A DNA stretch of 64,000 nt from Parapedobacter defluvii. Its GTDB lineage: Bacteria; Bacteroidota; Bacteroidia; Sphingobacteriales; Sphingobacteriaceae. Below are positions 45,401 through 55,586 of this stretch, piece by piece. The notes under the pieces were generated by a model. It worked only from the letters and a program-made list of their open reading frames with translations. It was not told where the DNA came from and searched no databases. The translations under genes and the position numbers were made by a program. The number at the start of each line of letters is the position of its first letter. Positions within the stretch are counted from its first letter, which is position 1. Where the stretch lies: positions 310,001 to 374,000 of the forward strand of contig NZ_BMIK01000003.1 in the NCBI RefSeq assembly GCF_014642075.1, written 5' to 3'.

Positions 45401-45492
45401 GACATCTGTGCCATGGCCAAATTGCTGCTAATTGCAACAAATAGTGACGCCAAAACACAGAAAACGAGATGTTTGCAATACTTCGTTTTCAT
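42421..45492 (-). CDS. SusC/RagA-like TonB-dependent transporter
   Basis: A 1023-residue outer-membrane glycan importer: signal peptide (to about 29), CarboxypepD_reg-like domain (about 31-110), the SusC signature region LEEVVVVSYGTQKKRELTGA, a plug (about 115-235, LQGRMAGVQINHNSGTPG) and a barrel ending in VFSAGLHIGF. It works with the SusD lipoprotein immediately downstream. There is no STN domain, so it is not wired to an ECF/FecR pair. A 95-bp spacer separates it from the GH78 gene and may contain its own promoter. Confidence 0.96.
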   Translation of the reverse strand: MKTKYCKHLVFCVLASLFVAISSNLAMAQMSVEGVVTDSVTAAPISGVTVTLQGTSTSAQTDGQGRFTINASTGDILVFSYVGYLRKAVTLTGSSLAVQLTPGSEVLEEVVVVSYGTQKKRELTGAVVQVDATQLRDMPVANVGQKLQGRMAGVQINHNSGTPGSEMSFRIRGAASIGAGNQPLIVIDGFPSASGLQTLSPDEIESISVLKDASAAALYGSRAANGVLLVTTKQAKDGQQHLELSVNMGMQQVPQRGRPDLMNAEEFAQFKKEYYEDAARYEGYTGGVPEVYADPSRYAGNYGTDWFDVLLRDAMNQNYNISYSSGTTKLKSVFNVNLNKQNGVILNTSDRRITARTNNIYNVSDRLTLGLNLEFSNGYNNGVSGLDNGRNIIQLAYLMDPTLSYRNEDGTYPVSFSQPGMFANPNWYLVVTERIRKARANRFLANSYVEFELLEGLKAKTSFNVNTDNGNLRAFNPSIAQGGLGSAPPQLATGRYESSGFVTWMSENTLTYQRSFNNDHNIDVLGGYTVQKYSRENSYIDGREFADDDIPWISAAITRIGNVEAADWSLLSYYGRLNYNYRGKYLASFAFRSDGSSKFGQNTRFGDFPSASLGWVLSEEPFIQNIRQINLLKLRLSYGKVGNNNIGDYTYLAAVNSNDYVFGNQVTPGKSLNGIGNSFLTWETTEGYDIGLDLELFNNRLSFTYDYYWKKTDGLLYAIDIPIQSGFSSITSNVGRFDFWGHEFTIGSRNLVGEFQWTTDFNISFDRNLVKKLGTSDAPIGGYNLYWDDNRTAVGHPIGLFYGYINTGVYMTQEEFETQPHSSTSMVGTARFKDISGPDGVPDGIIDSYDRTFIGNPNPTFAYGMVNTFSYKNFDLSIVLAGTVGNDIADDAFQSTENLDGVFNVRKGVAGRWRSEENPGDGIYPRTRSGTTEDFRNFTTRQVFDGSYIAAKNITLGYSFSPKLSYLRSIRIYLSAQNAFIITNYPGLNPEAGINGLNGLNQGRDFVGYPVPRVFSAGLHIGF

Positions 45493-45587
45493 AGTTAATT
45501 TGTTTGTTTATTAAAAGTGTGTTTACTAATTAGGCTACTTAATAAGATGTCGACCTGTTTATTCTTTAGCGCAGCGTTGGTCCATTG

Positions 45588-47873
45588 TTAAAACAAAGCA
45601 AATGACCATTTTCCCGGCCCTACCTCGAAATAATAATAATCATGATCTTCTTCGTGCGCAACAGCCGTTTTTCCGTTACAGGTAATGTTTGACAATTCCG
45701 GCGCTATCCGTGGTATGCCTACACGGGCCCTGGAATCGGGAGGAATAATCACCGATAAGGTGATACCACGATCCGTTCGTTTAATATCTACCGTGATATT
45801 ACCCTTCACGGTCGGTGTAATACAATGTACTTCCTTCAATATCCCCAATTGGGGGCAGATCGTAAATGTCTCAAACCCTGGCCGATCAGGGGCGATGCCT
45901 GCAACGTATTGGTGCATCAGCGTTAAGGGGCCGCCGGACCATCCGTGGTTATATGAACCTCCACCATATCCTGCCGAACCGATGCCCCACCCTTCCCAAA
46001 GCGTGGTCAATGGGCTTTCTACCATATTGGAATAGCGCTTTTTCATCCGTGCCAACCCTCCTTCTGCGTCGCCCATTATGAAAAAAGATTCCAGAATGTA
46101 TTTTTCCATGTAAGGACTCGCATGGAATTCATTTTCCAGTACTTTCTTTATCGCGTCATATTTGGTACGATCGGCAAGACCTGCAATCACGGCCAATCCA
46201 TTGCCCCGATCGTCAATCACGCCGTGGTTAGCTGGACTCTTATAGGAAGACCCATTCCAAAACAGTCGGTTATAATTCAATTTTATGGACTCCATAGCTT
46301 CCTGATATCCGGCGATATCTGCTTGGTGACCGGTCAACTCGGCCATCTGGGTTGCCGCCTCCAGCGCCATATAGTACCAAGCGTTTTCAATCAATGGCGC
46401 GTCGATATCATCTCCCCAATCCAACCAATCCCATCCACCGGGACGGTGGACAAGCAATCCATCGTCGCCAAATTCCCACAGATTCAAGTAACGTTTAACC
46501 GCAGGATAGACGTAATGCATCATCGCGGTATCGGCAGTATAACGAAAGTAATTCCAGAATCCATATTTTCCGACGCTGGCAAGCATCTGCGCCGGCAATT
46601 CGCGATCCCAGCTGCCCGCGGGTACCGGCGAATACAATACACCATCCGGTTTTTGCCAGTCAACCAGATTACGTATTGCTTTCTGGATGGCCAAGTGACT
46701 ATTCCCATCGCATGCATACAGCATTTCCCCCAACAAGATAACGGCATCACCCCACCACTGTGCCCGTTCGCGGTCCGGATCCTGAATGGCATCGCGCAGA
46801 TTGACATTGAGTGTATTGTATGATTTTTTCCAAAGCACATTGTAAAAGGAATCGTCCGTGTTAAAAACACCGACTTTTTCCGTATTATAGCGAGTTTCAC
46901 GGTATTTTAATTCCAGGATTTTTACCCCTTCAGGGATGGCATACCGGACCTCATGTCCATTCATGTATCCGAATGTCTCAAATTCCTGCACTCCTTCTTT
47001 GGTAATGTATTCCGTACGTACATTATATTCGCTCCCACCTTTGTAGTTATCTGTTCGGATATCGATTTTCAATCCGCCAGGGGCATCAATCTTCAGGTAC
47101 GGTGTGATACTGATATTCTTAGGGAGCTTGGCGATAATGGTGTCTCCGGTACTCTCAGCAGGCAGATCACGCTTGTTTTCATAAGTCACCAAACCGGCGT
47201 CCTTCCACAGGGGAATAGGCCGCTTTTCAAGGTGATTCCATGGGCCAACAGGCGGGATACCATATGACATAACCGAAAGCCACATACCGTTGCTAACCTC
47301 ACCGAGTTGCCAATGAGGCAGGTCGTGACGTGCATCGAAATGGATGTTGAATTCGGGCAAACGATAGTTGGGACGTGGCGGTCCCGAGTGGCCAAAAGCC
47401 GGATGCCTCAGGGCCTTCCATGTAGTATCCGACTGCAGGATTTCATTGCCCAATGCGGCTTCAAACAACAGTGCAGATTTCCCGCTATTCTTGTGGTTAA
47501 ACCCATCACGCCCCCAGTACCAGGTCAGTACGGCAATGGTATTTTTACCCTTCACCAAATAAGGGGCTAAATCTACTTCATCAAAGTAGGTATCACGAGG
47601 ATTGGGGCCTCTCTTCAATTGACCTTCAAACACGGCCAGTCGACCATTTATCCACAGCCAGTATTTTGAGTCGGTCGCTATTTTTGCATAGGCGGTTTTA
47701 GGGATCTTTTTTAGCTGATATACTTTATGATAGGCCGTCCATACATTGGTATCTGCGGGCGCATGTGGCAGTCCAATCCATTCCGCCTTCCAATTGGAAG
47801 TCTGCCCCATAGCGGCAAGATTAACAAACAGCACCGCGCTATAAGCGAGAGATTTGATTACATACTTTATCAT
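45588..47873 (-). CDS. GH78-like alpha-L-rhamnosidase
   Basis: A 761-residue secreted six-hairpin glycosidase (N-terminal signal YSAVLFVNLAAMGQ). The GH78 pattern is visible: an N-terminal beta domain (SKYWLWINGRLAVFEGQ, PYLVKGKNTIAVLTWYWGRD), the catalytic-barrel segment QDPDRERAQWWGDAVILLGE, GGWDWLDWGDD, and the C-terminal ITPTVKGNITVDIKRTD domain. GH78 enzymes release terminal rhamnose. It is 8 bp from the next hydrolase gene and shares its operon with SusC and SusD, so the target is probably a rhamnose-containing plant or bacterial polysaccharide. Confidence 0.88.
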   Translation of the reverse strand: MIKYVIKSLAYSAVLFVNLAAMGQTSNWKAEWIGLPHAPADTNVWTAYHKVYQLKKIPKTAYAKIATDSKYWLWINGRLAVFEGQLKRGPNPRDTYFDEVDLAPYLVKGKNTIAVLTWYWGRDGFNHKNSGKSALLFEAALGNEILQSDTTWKALRHPAFGHSGPPRPNYRLPEFNIHFDARHDLPHWQLGEVSNGMWLSVMSYGIPPVGPWNHLEKRPIPLWKDAGLVTYENKRDLPAESTGDTIIAKLPKNISITPYLKIDAPGGLKIDIRTDNYKGGSEYNVRTEYITKEGVQEFETFGYMNGHEVRYAIPEGVKILELKYRETRYNTEKVGVFNTDDSFYNVLWKKSYNTLNVNLRDAIQDPDRERAQWWGDAVILLGEMLYACDGNSHLAIQKAIRNLVDWQKPDGVLYSPVPAGSWDRELPAQMLASVGKYGFWNYFRYTADTAMMHYVYPAVKRYLNLWEFGDDGLLVHRPGGWDWLDWGDDIDAPLIENAWYYMALEAATQMAELTGHQADIAGYQEAMESIKLNYNRLFWNGSSYKSPANHGVIDDRGNGLAVIAGLADRTKYDAIKKVLENEFHASPYMEKYILESFFIMGDAEGGLARMKKRYSNMVESPLTTLWEGWGIGSAGYGGGSYNHGWSGGPLTLMHQYVAGIAPDRPGFETFTICPQLGILKEVHCITPTVKGNITVDIKRTDRGITLSVIIPPDSRARVGIPRIAPELSNITCNGKTAVAHEEDHDYYYFEVGPGKWSFALF

Positions 47874-47881
47874 ACGTTAGC

Positions 47882-50356
47882 TCAATTTGCGTGTAATGCA
47901 TCCGACCGGAGTGCGAACATTGTGGCGGATTCATCGGCGCGTATTGCCAACGATCCATCCTTGGCTACCCTCACCTTCTGAGGCTGCCCATTGATCATCA
48001 ATTGGTAGTCAGTATCAGGCATCAGCCCAACAACAGTGAATTGCTTTCGTTGTTCACCCCTGGCAGTCCATTGATAGTTTCCGGCCTCCCATTGAATCAC
48101 CTCCAGGTCGGAAAAATCATTAGGCTCGGTATGGACGGCTAAACGCATGGTTTCCTTATTCTCCGGATAATAAATCACGTCACTCCCTGACCTGCCTACA
48201 CCAAATGCTTGGCTGCTCTTCACCGAAAAATCCTGTGTTTGTAACCGATAATCATTTACGCTTAACGTAAGCTCATATACCGTATCCCGGAGGGTGTACG
48301 TAAATTTGGTGCCGTTAAGCCGGGGAACCATGTTCGGCTCAACCCCCATGCGGTTCCATTTAGGACGGACGCCGTAGATGTCGCTGTAAAGTGCGGTAAC
48401 GGTGGTGCTGATGCCTGCCAGAATATCCGTACCCAGCCCCGATTGATCCGTCCGGCTGTAACGCTGAGACGAAAGTCCATCTTTCCGATACTGTTCTAAT
48501 AGGTTCCGGATGTACTTCAGTGCTAACTCTTTATTAAACTGTACATAGGAGCGTATCCCCAAGTATCCCCAGGTGGGAAAGATATCACCATTTTCATAAC
48601 GTGGAAACGGCCAATTGTTGTCGTGCACTTCCTCGCGTTTAAAAGAGTCGAAACAAAGAGGCCAGTGAAAAAGATGCTCATCGACCGTACGTTTTTCAAT
48701 GTGCTCAAGGATAGTAGCGACGCGTTGCGGGTCGTCACATAGACCGAAAGCGATGGCCGCAAAATTAACCGGCGTGACCAGGTTATCGCCGTGCACAGTT
48801 CCATCGTTATCCCGCCAATATACATATTGTTTCTTCTCAGGCAACCAAAAACCGCCCTCTTCAACTGTCTTATTGAATGCCTGTTTGAGACGGTTGGCTA
48901 CCGACCGGTAATAATCGGCTTTTTCAAGGTCGCCCAATACTTCCTCGCATTCCGCCCATTGGTTCAGGGCCTCATACATCTGGGCATTTACAAAAGCATT
49001 TTCGAAACCAGCCCATACAATATCGATCCAGTCGCTTGCCTTCTTTTCGGCAATGTTGTTGTTGACCATCTCAAAGATACCGTTGCCATTGGTATCACGG
49101 CGGATCAACCAATCGAGCGCACGTTCACACGAGTTTTTGTGCGAGCGCAGCCAATCCACATCACCCGTTTGCTGGAATTGTTCGGAGGCGTTAATCACAT
49201 AACCTGTTTGCGAATCAATGGTATACCCCCACATGGCTTCGTAATAACCAGTTTCTTCGTTATACGTATTCGGGATTTCATCACCCGGCACGTCGTGCCA
49301 GCGTGACAACACCCTGCCGTCAGCAAGCATGGCTAGGTCACGCTCCTGATCCAGGGTAGCAGACAGGTTACGGGTATAGTTTTTATCATTCACTGCCAAC
49401 CCGATCTGAGCAAAAAACGGTTCATGCAAACATTTCCAGTTTGTAATCCAGCCGTTGGCTCCGACGATACGGTTGTCCACGACGCCGTACCGTCCGGTTG
49501 TATTGAGCAATTCGCGGACGGCGGTCTGATCTATTCCCGGCAACGTTCCACGATCATACACCTCAAAATAATTGATACGCGACAATTCATAGGTTACCTG
49601 CGTGCGTCCCCGCTTGACTTCAAAAGGCGCAAAGACATCGGCTTTGCCGTGCACAAACCGACTCAGGTGATAGCGTTGGCCCAATTCGGTATCCGTCACC
49701 AGATGTGTACAGGTGAAAGCGCCCTGCTCATTTTGTGAATACTTTGCGGCAATGAACCGGCCGTCATCAGCATACGCAGCAATATGCAGTCCGTCTTGTT
49801 TCTCTTCGTTCCAAAATGTTACGCCACCTGTATGCACGCCGTAGGTATCGTGAGGAGACGCGAGGTACTTGCACCATACCATGCCACCATTGTCCAGTAT
49901 GCCACCTTTCCACGTAGTAAGGTCGGCAAAATGCCAAGCCGGCATGGCCATATCTTCCAAGGCAAGGTCTGCGGCATACGTTCTGCTGATTGTCCATATA
50001 ATCTTATCCCCTTTCACATCAAACTGCCACGATTCAGTAGCAGCTCCGAGCGTGATTCCCTCCAATATAACCCGGTCAGACCGGGAAGACACATCGATTT
50101 CCCTGGGTTGCTCCTGCGATGACAGGTAAGCATCGGTTGTCTGAATTGCCGTAAAGATGCCCGTTGGAGCTAATGTATTCTCGTTGTTGATTTCCAACGC
50201 GGTAATCTGACATCCCGTAGCATAGTCAATGGATATAGCGAGCTGTTTGTCCGCGGTGATAATGCGAATATTTTTTCCTACAGGATCGTGAACAACTTGT
50301 CCCCGTACTCCTGCCGTAACCAACAGCAGCAAGACAGTAAACGAAAATCGGGTCAT
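47882..50356 (-). CDS. Six-hairpin (alpha/alpha)6 glycoside hydrolase
   Basis: An 824-residue exported enzyme (signal TRFSFTVLLLLVTAGVRGQ; ATG 50354-50356 chosen, 50368 possible). An N-terminal beta-sandwich (about 25-270) is followed by a helical-toroid domain with GYYEAMWGYTIDSQTGYVIN, DTNGNGIFEM, SDWIDIVWAGFENAFVNA and NNWPFPRYENGDIFPTWG, which resemble MGH1/GH63/GH78-like clans. A C-terminal beta domain ends the protein. I cannot assign the GH family or substrate with certainty. It is the first gene of the minus-strand utilisation locus. Confidence 0.8.
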   Translation of the reverse strand: MTRFSFTVLLLLVTAGVRGQVVHDPVGKNIRIITADKQLAISIDYATGCQITALEINNENTLAPTGIFTAIQTTDAYLSSQEQPREIDVSSRSDRVILEGITLGAATESWQFDVKGDKIIWTISRTYAADLALEDMAMPAWHFADLTTWKGGILDNGGMVWCKYLASPHDTYGVHTGGVTFWNEEKQDGLHIAAYADDGRFIAAKYSQNEQGAFTCTHLVTDTELGQRYHLSRFVHGKADVFAPFEVKRGRTQVTYELSRINYFEVYDRGTLPGIDQTAVRELLNTTGRYGVVDNRIVGANGWITNWKCLHEPFFAQIGLAVNDKNYTRNLSATLDQERDLAMLADGRVLSRWHDVPGDEIPNTYNEETGYYEAMWGYTIDSQTGYVINASEQFQQTGDVDWLRSHKNSCERALDWLIRRDTNGNGIFEMVNNNIAEKKASDWIDIVWAGFENAFVNAQMYEALNQWAECEEVLGDLEKADYYRSVANRLKQAFNKTVEEGGFWLPEKKQYVYWRDNDGTVHGDNLVTPVNFAAIAFGLCDDPQRVATILEHIEKRTVDEHLFHWPLCFDSFKREEVHDNNWPFPRYENGDIFPTWGYLGIRSYVQFNKELALKYIRNLLEQYRKDGLSSQRYSRTDQSGLGTDILAGISTTVTALYSDIYGVRPKWNRMGVEPNMVPRLNGTKFTYTLRDTVYELTLSVNDYRLQTQDFSVKSSQAFGVGRSGSDVIYYPENKETMRLAVHTEPNDFSDLEVIQWEAGNYQWTARGEQRKQFTVVGLMPDTDYQLMINGQPQKVRVAKDGSLAIRADESATMFALRSDALHAN

Positions 50357-50588
50357 GTAACACACCATTCGTTGGACGGTTCTTTTGGGCGTTGGTCTGT
50401 CCTGATAAAAATGGATTGCGCCCCACGCAAGCGGCGCCTTGCCTAATGTGTTGTTCATATGCGGTAAACTGGTTATACAAAAGTAGCCTTCTGACATCCG
50501 CAAAAAATAACCAAACCGGGGAAGTTTTTGCACCTTTTGATTTTTTTCCACCTCATAACAAAAAATTTCATATCTTATATTTTATACT

Positions 50589-50596
50589 TACCTTTG
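50589..50596 (+). promoter_or_regulatory. Promoter -7 element for the DUF177-rpmF cluster
   Basis: TACCTTTG, an exact TAnnTTTG, lies 19 nt before the GTG start at 50616. No TTG is found at the usual upstream distance. Confidence 0.5.
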
Positions 50597-50615
50597 CAGG
50601 CTCAATTGTGGGACG

Positions 50616-51146
50616 GTGAATTATTTGAAGCGATATCGGATCCCCTTTTCGGGGTTGAGTTTGGGCACGCACGACTTTGAGTTTGACATAGACAAGGCGT
50701 TCTTTGATTGCTATGAATATTCCATTGTAAAAGACGGAACTCTTAAGGCATCGGTCAGTCTGCATAAGCAGGAGAACATGATGGTGGTTCGGTTCCATAT
50801 TTCAGGCACCGTTAATCTGGTGTGTGACGTATGCCTTTCCTCTTTTCCGGCAGAAACCGAGATCAACGAGCAGCTAATCGTCAAATTCACGGACGAGGAT
50901 TTGGCCGAGACCACAGATGAAATTATTGTGCTGGCTAAGCATGAACATGAACTGGATTTGGCACCGGTGCTCTACGAATTCATTAACGTATCGGTACCGC
51001 ACTATATAAAGTGCAGTGAACAAGGCAATAACATTACATGCGACGAGGCGGTGTTAGCTAAATTAAGCAACCTCTCTGCGGAGCAACAGGAAACGGAGCA
51101 AACAGATCCCCGTTGGGAGGCATTAAAGAATATTAAATATAATTAG
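50616..51146 (+). CDS. DUF177 (YceD-like) protein
   Basis: A 176-residue cytoplasmic protein with the YceD/DUF177 core VCDVCLSSFPAETEINEQLIV and the acidic HELDLAPVLYEFINVSVPH segment. A second Cys pair (YIKC, ITCDE) could complete a metal site with CDVC. YceD-family proteins affect 23S rRNA processing and are almost always encoded directly before rpmF, as here. The start is GTG at 50616, supported by the promoter position. Confidence 0.9.
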   Translation: MNYLKRYRIPFSGLSLGTHDFEFDIDKAFFDCYEYSIVKDGTLKASVSLHKQENMMVVRFHISGTVNLVCDVCLSSFPAETEINEQLIVKFTDEDLAETTDEIIVLAKHEHELDLAPVLYEFINVSVPHYIKCSEQGNNITCDEAVLAKLSNLSAEQQETEQTDPRWEALKNIKYN

Positions 51147-51241
51147 CAAATTCGTTGATTTGCCCGATTCGCAACGATCGAAAGAGGCAACGAACGAAAA
51201 GCAATTAAATAAATAAGCGAATAAATAAATAACAATACGAG

Positions 51242-51433
51242 ATGGCACATCCAAAACGTAAAACCTCCAAAACACGGAGAGACAAAAGAAGAACACATTA
51301 CAAAGCTGAGCGGCCTACGCTGGCAACCTGCAAAGAGACAGGCGCGGTACACCTGCCCCACCGTGCGTACCTGGTAGATGGCAATCTATATTACAACGGC
51401 AAATTAATCATCGAAAACGCTGCTGCCGTCTAA
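51242..51433 (+). CDS. rpmF: Ribosomal protein bL32
   Basis: A 63-residue basic ribosomal protein starting [20 protein letters not shown], the standard bL32 opening, with [15 protein letters not shown] later. Only one Cys is present in the region where some bL32 proteins have a zinc-binding Cys set, so it is the non-zinc type. It sits between the DUF177 gene and plsX in the conserved order. Confidence 0.97.
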   Translation: MAHPKRKTSKTRRDKRRTHYKAERPTLATCKETGAVHLPHRAYLVDGNLYYNGKLIIENAAAV

Positions 51434-51614
51434 GTTCATCTTTCAAAAAATTGAACATCCCATAACGTATAACTAATTTTTTATGCGTTACTTTGGGGTG
51501 TTTTTGCGTATTATTGGATAGAAACCGCTTAGCGATAATAAAAAAGAATAGACTAGGGATAGCGGTTCCTTCCGGCTTTTAAAGTAAACTTTTGCGGAAG
51601 AAAAACAATAACGG

Positions 51615-52556
51615 ATGAAGATCGGGTTAGACATTTTGGGCGGTGATTTTGCACCAGAAGCTACCATACAGGGGGCCATTCTGGCATCGAAACAGCTTTC
51701 GAAAGAGCAGAAGATCGTACTCATTGGCGACCAAGATATTGCTAAACAACAAATTGAACAAGCAGGGGAAAATCCTGCTTTTTTTGAATATGTACACGCC
51801 CCCGAAATTATCGGGATGGGTGAACATCCCACCAAAGCCATTGCACAGAAACCCAATTCGAGTATCAGCCGTGGGTTTCAGCTTTTAAAAGATGGGGCGA
51901 TCGATTCATTCGCGTCTGCAGGTAGTACCGGAGCGATGCTTGTGGGGGCGGTATTCAGTGTCAAGAATATTCCCGGCGTAATCCGGCCGGCTATCGGCAC
52001 CTATGTTCCCAAAATATCCGGAGGGTATGGTATTTTGCTTGATGTAGGTGCAGTATCCGACTGCAAGCCGGAAATGCTTTCACAATTCGGCCTGTTAGGC
52101 AGTCTATTTGCTGAACATGTGGCAGGCATGAAAGATCCCAATGTAGCGCTCCTTAATATCGGGGAAGAGGAAGAAAAAGGGAATGCCCTTACCCAGGCAA
52201 GTTATCCGCTGCTTAAACAAAACCAACGCATCCGCTTTATGGGTAATATTGAGGGCCGTAACATATTTGACGATGGCGTGGATGTCATTGTTTGTGATGG
52301 ATTTACGGGCAATGTGGTGCTGAAAATGGCCGAATCATTTTATGTGATGACCCAAAAGAAAGGCCTGAAAGATGAGTTTTTCGATCGGTTCAACTATGAA
52401 ATATATGGAGGCACACCGATATTGGGTGTAAATGCCCCTGTCGTAATTGGACATGGCATTTCCAATCCCAAGGCCATCGAAACGATGATTATGCTTTCCA
52501 AAAACATGATCGAATCCGATATCATCGAGAAAATCAAATCTGCTTTCAACGAATAA
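51615..52556 (+). CDS. plsX: Phosphate acyltransferase PlsX
   Basis: A 313-residue enzyme that converts acyl-ACP to acyl-phosphate for phospholipid synthesis. It has [20 protein letters not shown] at the start, the glycine-rich [11 protein letters not shown], and [12 protein letters not shown] with [14 protein letters not shown] in the C-terminal half, all PlsX signatures. It is separated by 181 bp from rpmF and by 4 bp from fabH, so it probably has its own promoter; I see only a poor -7 candidate there. Confidence 0.96.
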   Translation: MKIGLDILGGDFAPEATIQGAILASKQLSKEQKIVLIGDQDIAKQQIEQAGENPAFFEYVHAPEIIGMGEHPTKAIAQKPNSSISRGFQLLKDGAIDSFASAGSTGAMLVGAVFSVKNIPGVIRPAIGTYVPKISGGYGILLDVGAVSDCKPEMLSQFGLLGSLFAEHVAGMKDPNVALLNIGEEEEKGNALTQASYPLLKQNQRIRFMGNIEGRNIFDDGVDVIVCDGFTGNVVLKMAESFYVMTQKKGLKDEFFDRFNYEIYGGTPILGVNAPVVIGHGISNPKAIETMIMLSKNMIESDIIEKIKSAFNE

Positions 52557-52560
52557 CTAT

Positions 52561-53556
52561 ATGTCAAAAATACATGCTGCCATCACGGCTGTAAACGGGT
52601 ATGTGCCCGATTATGTCCTGACCAATCAGGAGCTCGAAACCATGGTAGATACCAACGATGAATGGATAACTACACGTACGGGTATCAAAGAGCGGCGGAT
52701 TTTAAAAGGAGAAGGTTTGGCCACATCTGACATGGCCGTACCTGCCGTAAAGGGCTTACTGGAAAAGCGGGGTATCGGTGCCGAAGAAATCGACCTGGTT
52801 ATTTTCTGTACGGTTACGCCGGATATGCCTTTCCCGGCAACCGCCAACATTCTCGCTGATAAAATCGGTGCGGTCAATGCCTGGGGTTACGATCTGATGG
52901 CTGCCTGTTCGGGATTCATCTTTGGACTCACAACGGGAGCTCAGTTCATCGAATCGGGCATGCATAAAAAAGTCTTGGTAGTGGGAGGCGACAAGATGTC
53001 TTCCATCATCAATTACAAAGACCGCAGTACCTGCATCATCTTCGGCGATGGCTGTGGCGCCGTACTTCTTGAACCTAATTATGAAGGATTGGGTGTGGTG
53101 GATTCCATCTTGAAGAGCGATGGATCCGGATGCTCTTACCTGAATATCAAAGCCGGTGGCTCACTTTATCCGGCTTCGCATGCCACTGTGGATGCGGGCA
53201 TGCACTATGCTTATCAGGAAGGACGTGCGGTTTTTAAGTTTGCTGTGACCAACATGGCCGATGTCGCCGCAGAAATTATGGAACGCAATCAATTAACGGC
53301 AGACGATGTCACCTGGCTGGTACCTCACCAAGCCAATAAACGAATCATTGACGCAACGGCTGACCGCATGGGATTGAGTGAGGATAAAGTAATGGTCAAT
53401 ATCCAACGCTATGGAAATACCACGGCGGGCACAATACCACTTTGCCTTTGGGAATGGGAAAACCAGTTAAAAAAAGGTGATAACCTCATTCTGGCAGCAT
53501 TCGGCGGCGGATTTACCTGGGGTTCTGTATACCTGAAATGGGCGTATGGAAACTGA
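52561..53556 (+). CDS. fabH: 3-oxoacyl-ACP synthase III
   Basis: A 331-residue initiating ketosynthase that condenses acetyl-CoA with malonyl-ACP. The catalytic triad is intact: Cys116 ([10 protein letters not shown]), His in [10 protein letters not shown] and Asn in [10 protein letters not shown]. The start is conserved ([17 protein letters not shown]). It follows plsX by 4 bp. Confidence 0.97.
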   Translation: MSKIHAAITAVNGYVPDYVLTNQELETMVDTNDEWITTRTGIKERRILKGEGLATSDMAVPAVKGLLEKRGIGAEEIDLVIFCTVTPDMPFPATANILADKIGAVNAWGYDLMAACSGFIFGLTTGAQFIESGMHKKVLVVGGDKMSSIINYKDRSTCIIFGDGCGAVLLEPNYEGLGVVDSILKSDGSGCSYLNIKAGGSLYPASHATVDAGMHYAYQEGRAVFKFAVTNMADVAAEIMERNQLTADDVTWLVPHQANKRIIDATADRMGLSEDKVMVNIQRYGNTTAGTIPLCLWEWENQLKKGDNLILAAFGGGFTWGSVYLKWAYGN

Positions 53557-53590
53557 AAAAGACAACAGGTGAAATAAATCCCGATTTTTA

Positions 53591-53621
53591 TTGTTAAATA
53601 ATAGATTAGATCATATTTTTG
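53591..53621 (+). promoter_or_regulatory. Promoter for accB-accC
   Basis: TTG (53591-53593), a 20-nt spacer and TATTTTTG (53614-53621) match TTG-N17-23-TAnnTTTG fully, 24 nt before the accB ATG. It could allow expression of accBC separately from plsX-fabH. Confidence 0.7.
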
Positions 53622-53645
53622 ATTGTATTATCAAACCACTAAACA

Positions 53646-54122
53646 ATGAGCATGGATATCAAACAGATTCAAGACCTGATTAAATTTGTGGCTAAATCAG
53701 GGGTGAATGAAGTATCTATCGAAGAAGAAGATTTCAAGATTACGATAAAAACAAATCAAGCACCCACCTATGTGACTGCTACGGTGCCTACTGCACCGCA
53801 GGTGCAACCGGCGGCTACTGTACCCGCTCCTGCCGCAGAAGCACCGCAACCAACAGCACCTAAAACGGAAGATACGTCGAATTACGTAACCATCAAATCA
53901 CCCATGATTGGCACGTTCTATCGGTCGCCATCGCCCGATAAACCGGTATTTGTCAATGTGGGCGATGAGATCACTGCTGGTAAAGTGGTTTGCATCGTGG
54001 AAGCCATGAAATTATTTAACGAGATCGAATCGGAAGTCTCGGGAAGGATCGTCAAGATATTGGTAGACGATGCCCAGCCCGTTGAATACGACCAACCGCT
54101 GTTTTTGGTTGAGCCAAAATAA
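53646..54122 (+). CDS. accB: Biotin carboxyl carrier protein of acetyl-CoA carboxylase
   Basis: A 158-residue carrier: an N-terminal helix region, a Pro/Ala-rich linker (about 47-75) and a biotinyl domain with the target Lys122 in VEAMKLFNE. The thumb segment [16 protein letters not shown] is typical of AccB. An alternative start lies two codons downstream (53652). It delivers carboxybiotin from AccC to the carboxyltransferase, whose genes are not in the window. Confidence 0.97.
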   Translation: MSMDIKQIQDLIKFVAKSGVNEVSIEEEDFKITIKTNQAPTYVTATVPTAPQVQPAATVPAPAAEAPQPTAPKTEDTSNYVTIKSPMIGTFYRSPSPDKPVFVNVGDEITAGKVVCIVEAMKLFNEIESEVSGRIVKILVDDAQPVEYDQPLFLVEPK

Positions 54123-54192
54123 ACACACTTCGCTAAATCATTTTTGTATTCAACGTCGTTAAACATTGCCCATTAGGTATAGCTAAACATTC

Positions 54193-55533
54193 ATGTTCAA
54201 AAAGATATTAATAGCCAATCGGGGAGAAATTGCATTGCGGGTTATCCGTACCTGCCGCGAAATGGGGATTAAGAGCGTTGCTGTATATTCTACAGCCGAT
54301 CGAGATAGCCTGCATGTGCGGTTTGCGGACGAAGCGGTTTGCATCGGCCCCCCGCCCAGCAAAGAATCCTATCTCAATATTCCAAATATCATATCCGCGG
54401 CCGAATTGACAAATGCGGATGCCATACACCCGGGATATGGATTCCTTTCTGAAAATGCGCGGTTTTCTTCAATATGCAAGCAATATGGCATTAAGTTTAT
54501 TGGTGCCACCGCCGAGCAGATTCAGCAAATGGGCGATAAGTCGTCTGCCAAGGAGACCATGAAAAATGCAGGCGTCCCCACCATCCCAGGCTCGGAAGGA
54601 TTGGTAAAAGATGTCAAAGAAGGAATTAAAATTGCCAACGAGATCGGTTATCCGGTCATCCTCAAAGCAACAGCCGGTGGCGGTGGCCGTGGCATGCGCA
54701 TCGTATGGAAAGACGAAGAGTTTGAGCCGGCATGGGATTCTGCCCGTCAAGAGGCGGGTGCTGCTTTTGGCAATGACGGCATCTACCTCGAAAAATACGT
54801 AGAAGATCCCCGGCACATCGAAATACAGGTGGTAGGTGACCAATTTGGTACCGTTTGCCACCTTTCCGAGCGTGATTGCTCCATTCAGCGGAGACATCAG
54901 AAGCTGATCGAAGAAGCACCATCTCCGTTCATCACTCCGGAACTGCGTAGAGCCATGGGCGAAGCAGCCATTAAAGGTGCCAGAGCGGTCAACTATGAAG
55001 GTGCGGGCACGATCGAGTTTTTGGTCGATAAACACCGCAATTTTTACTTCATGGAAATGAATACCCGTATTCAGGTGGAACACCCGGTTACCGAGGAGGT
55101 TATTAATTTCGACCTCATCAAGGAGCAGATCAAGGTAGCGGCAGGTATTCCCATTTCGGGCAATAACTACGAGCCGACCATGCACGCCATTGAGTGCCGC
55201 ATCAACGCCGAGGATCCATTCAACGGCTTCCGGCCTTCGCCGGGCCGGATCACCAACTTCCATTCGCCGGGTGGTCACGGCGTCCGGGTGGATACACATG
55301 CTTATTCAGGCTATGTGATTCCGCCCAACTACGATTCGATGATCGCTAAACTGATCTGCGTGGCCCAAACCCGTGAAGAGGCCATTTCTACGATGGAACG
55401 CGCACTGAGCGAATTTGTCATCGAAGGGATAAAAACAACGATACCCCTTCATTTACGCCTGATGCGTGACCCGAATTTTAAGGCGGGTAACTTCACTACC
55501 AAGTTCATGGAAACCTTTGATCTTAGTGAATAA
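54193..55533 (+). CDS. accC: Biotin carboxylase subunit of acetyl-CoA carboxylase
   Basis: A 446-residue ATP-grasp enzyme: [20 protein letters not shown] at the start, [13 protein letters not shown], the glycine-rich ATP loop [30 protein letters not shown] and the C-terminal [15 protein letters not shown]. All catalytic segments are complete. It follows accB by 70 bp and is closed by a strong terminator. Confidence 0.97.
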   Translation: MFKKILIANRGEIALRVIRTCREMGIKSVAVYSTADRDSLHVRFADEAVCIGPPPSKESYLNIPNIISAAELTNADAIHPGYGFLSENARFSSICKQYGIKFIGATAEQIQQMGDKSSAKETMKNAGVPTIPGSEGLVKDVKEGIKIANEIGYPVILKATAGGGGRGMRIVWKDEEFEPAWDSARQEAGAAFGNDGIYLEKYVEDPRHIEIQVVGDQFGTVCHLSERDCSIQRRHQKLIEEAPSPFITPELRRAMGEAAIKGARAVNYEGAGTIEFLVDKHRNFYFMEMNTRIQVEHPVTEEVINFDLIKEQIKVAAGIPISGNNYEPTMHAIECRINAEDPFNGFRPSPGRITNFHSPGGHGVRVDTHAYSGYVIPPNYDSMIAKLICVAQTREEAISTMERALSEFVIEGIKTTIPLHLRLMRDPNFKAGNFTTKFMETFDLSE

Positions 55534-55552
55534 ATATAAGATACCTCCATAC

Positions 55553-55586
55553 AAAATACCATTCTTACGAAACAGAATGGTATTTT
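55553..55586 (+). terminator. Rho-independent terminator after accC
   Basis: A perfect 12-bp stem (AAAATACCATTC and its complement) with a 10-nt loop runs into a T run (55583-55587). The right arm also contains the -7 element of tatC. Confidence 0.85.

Noticed and set aside
54469-55299. 276-codon frame opposite accC
   Set aside because: It is antisense to the conserved biotin carboxylase core; the translation has no recognisable features.
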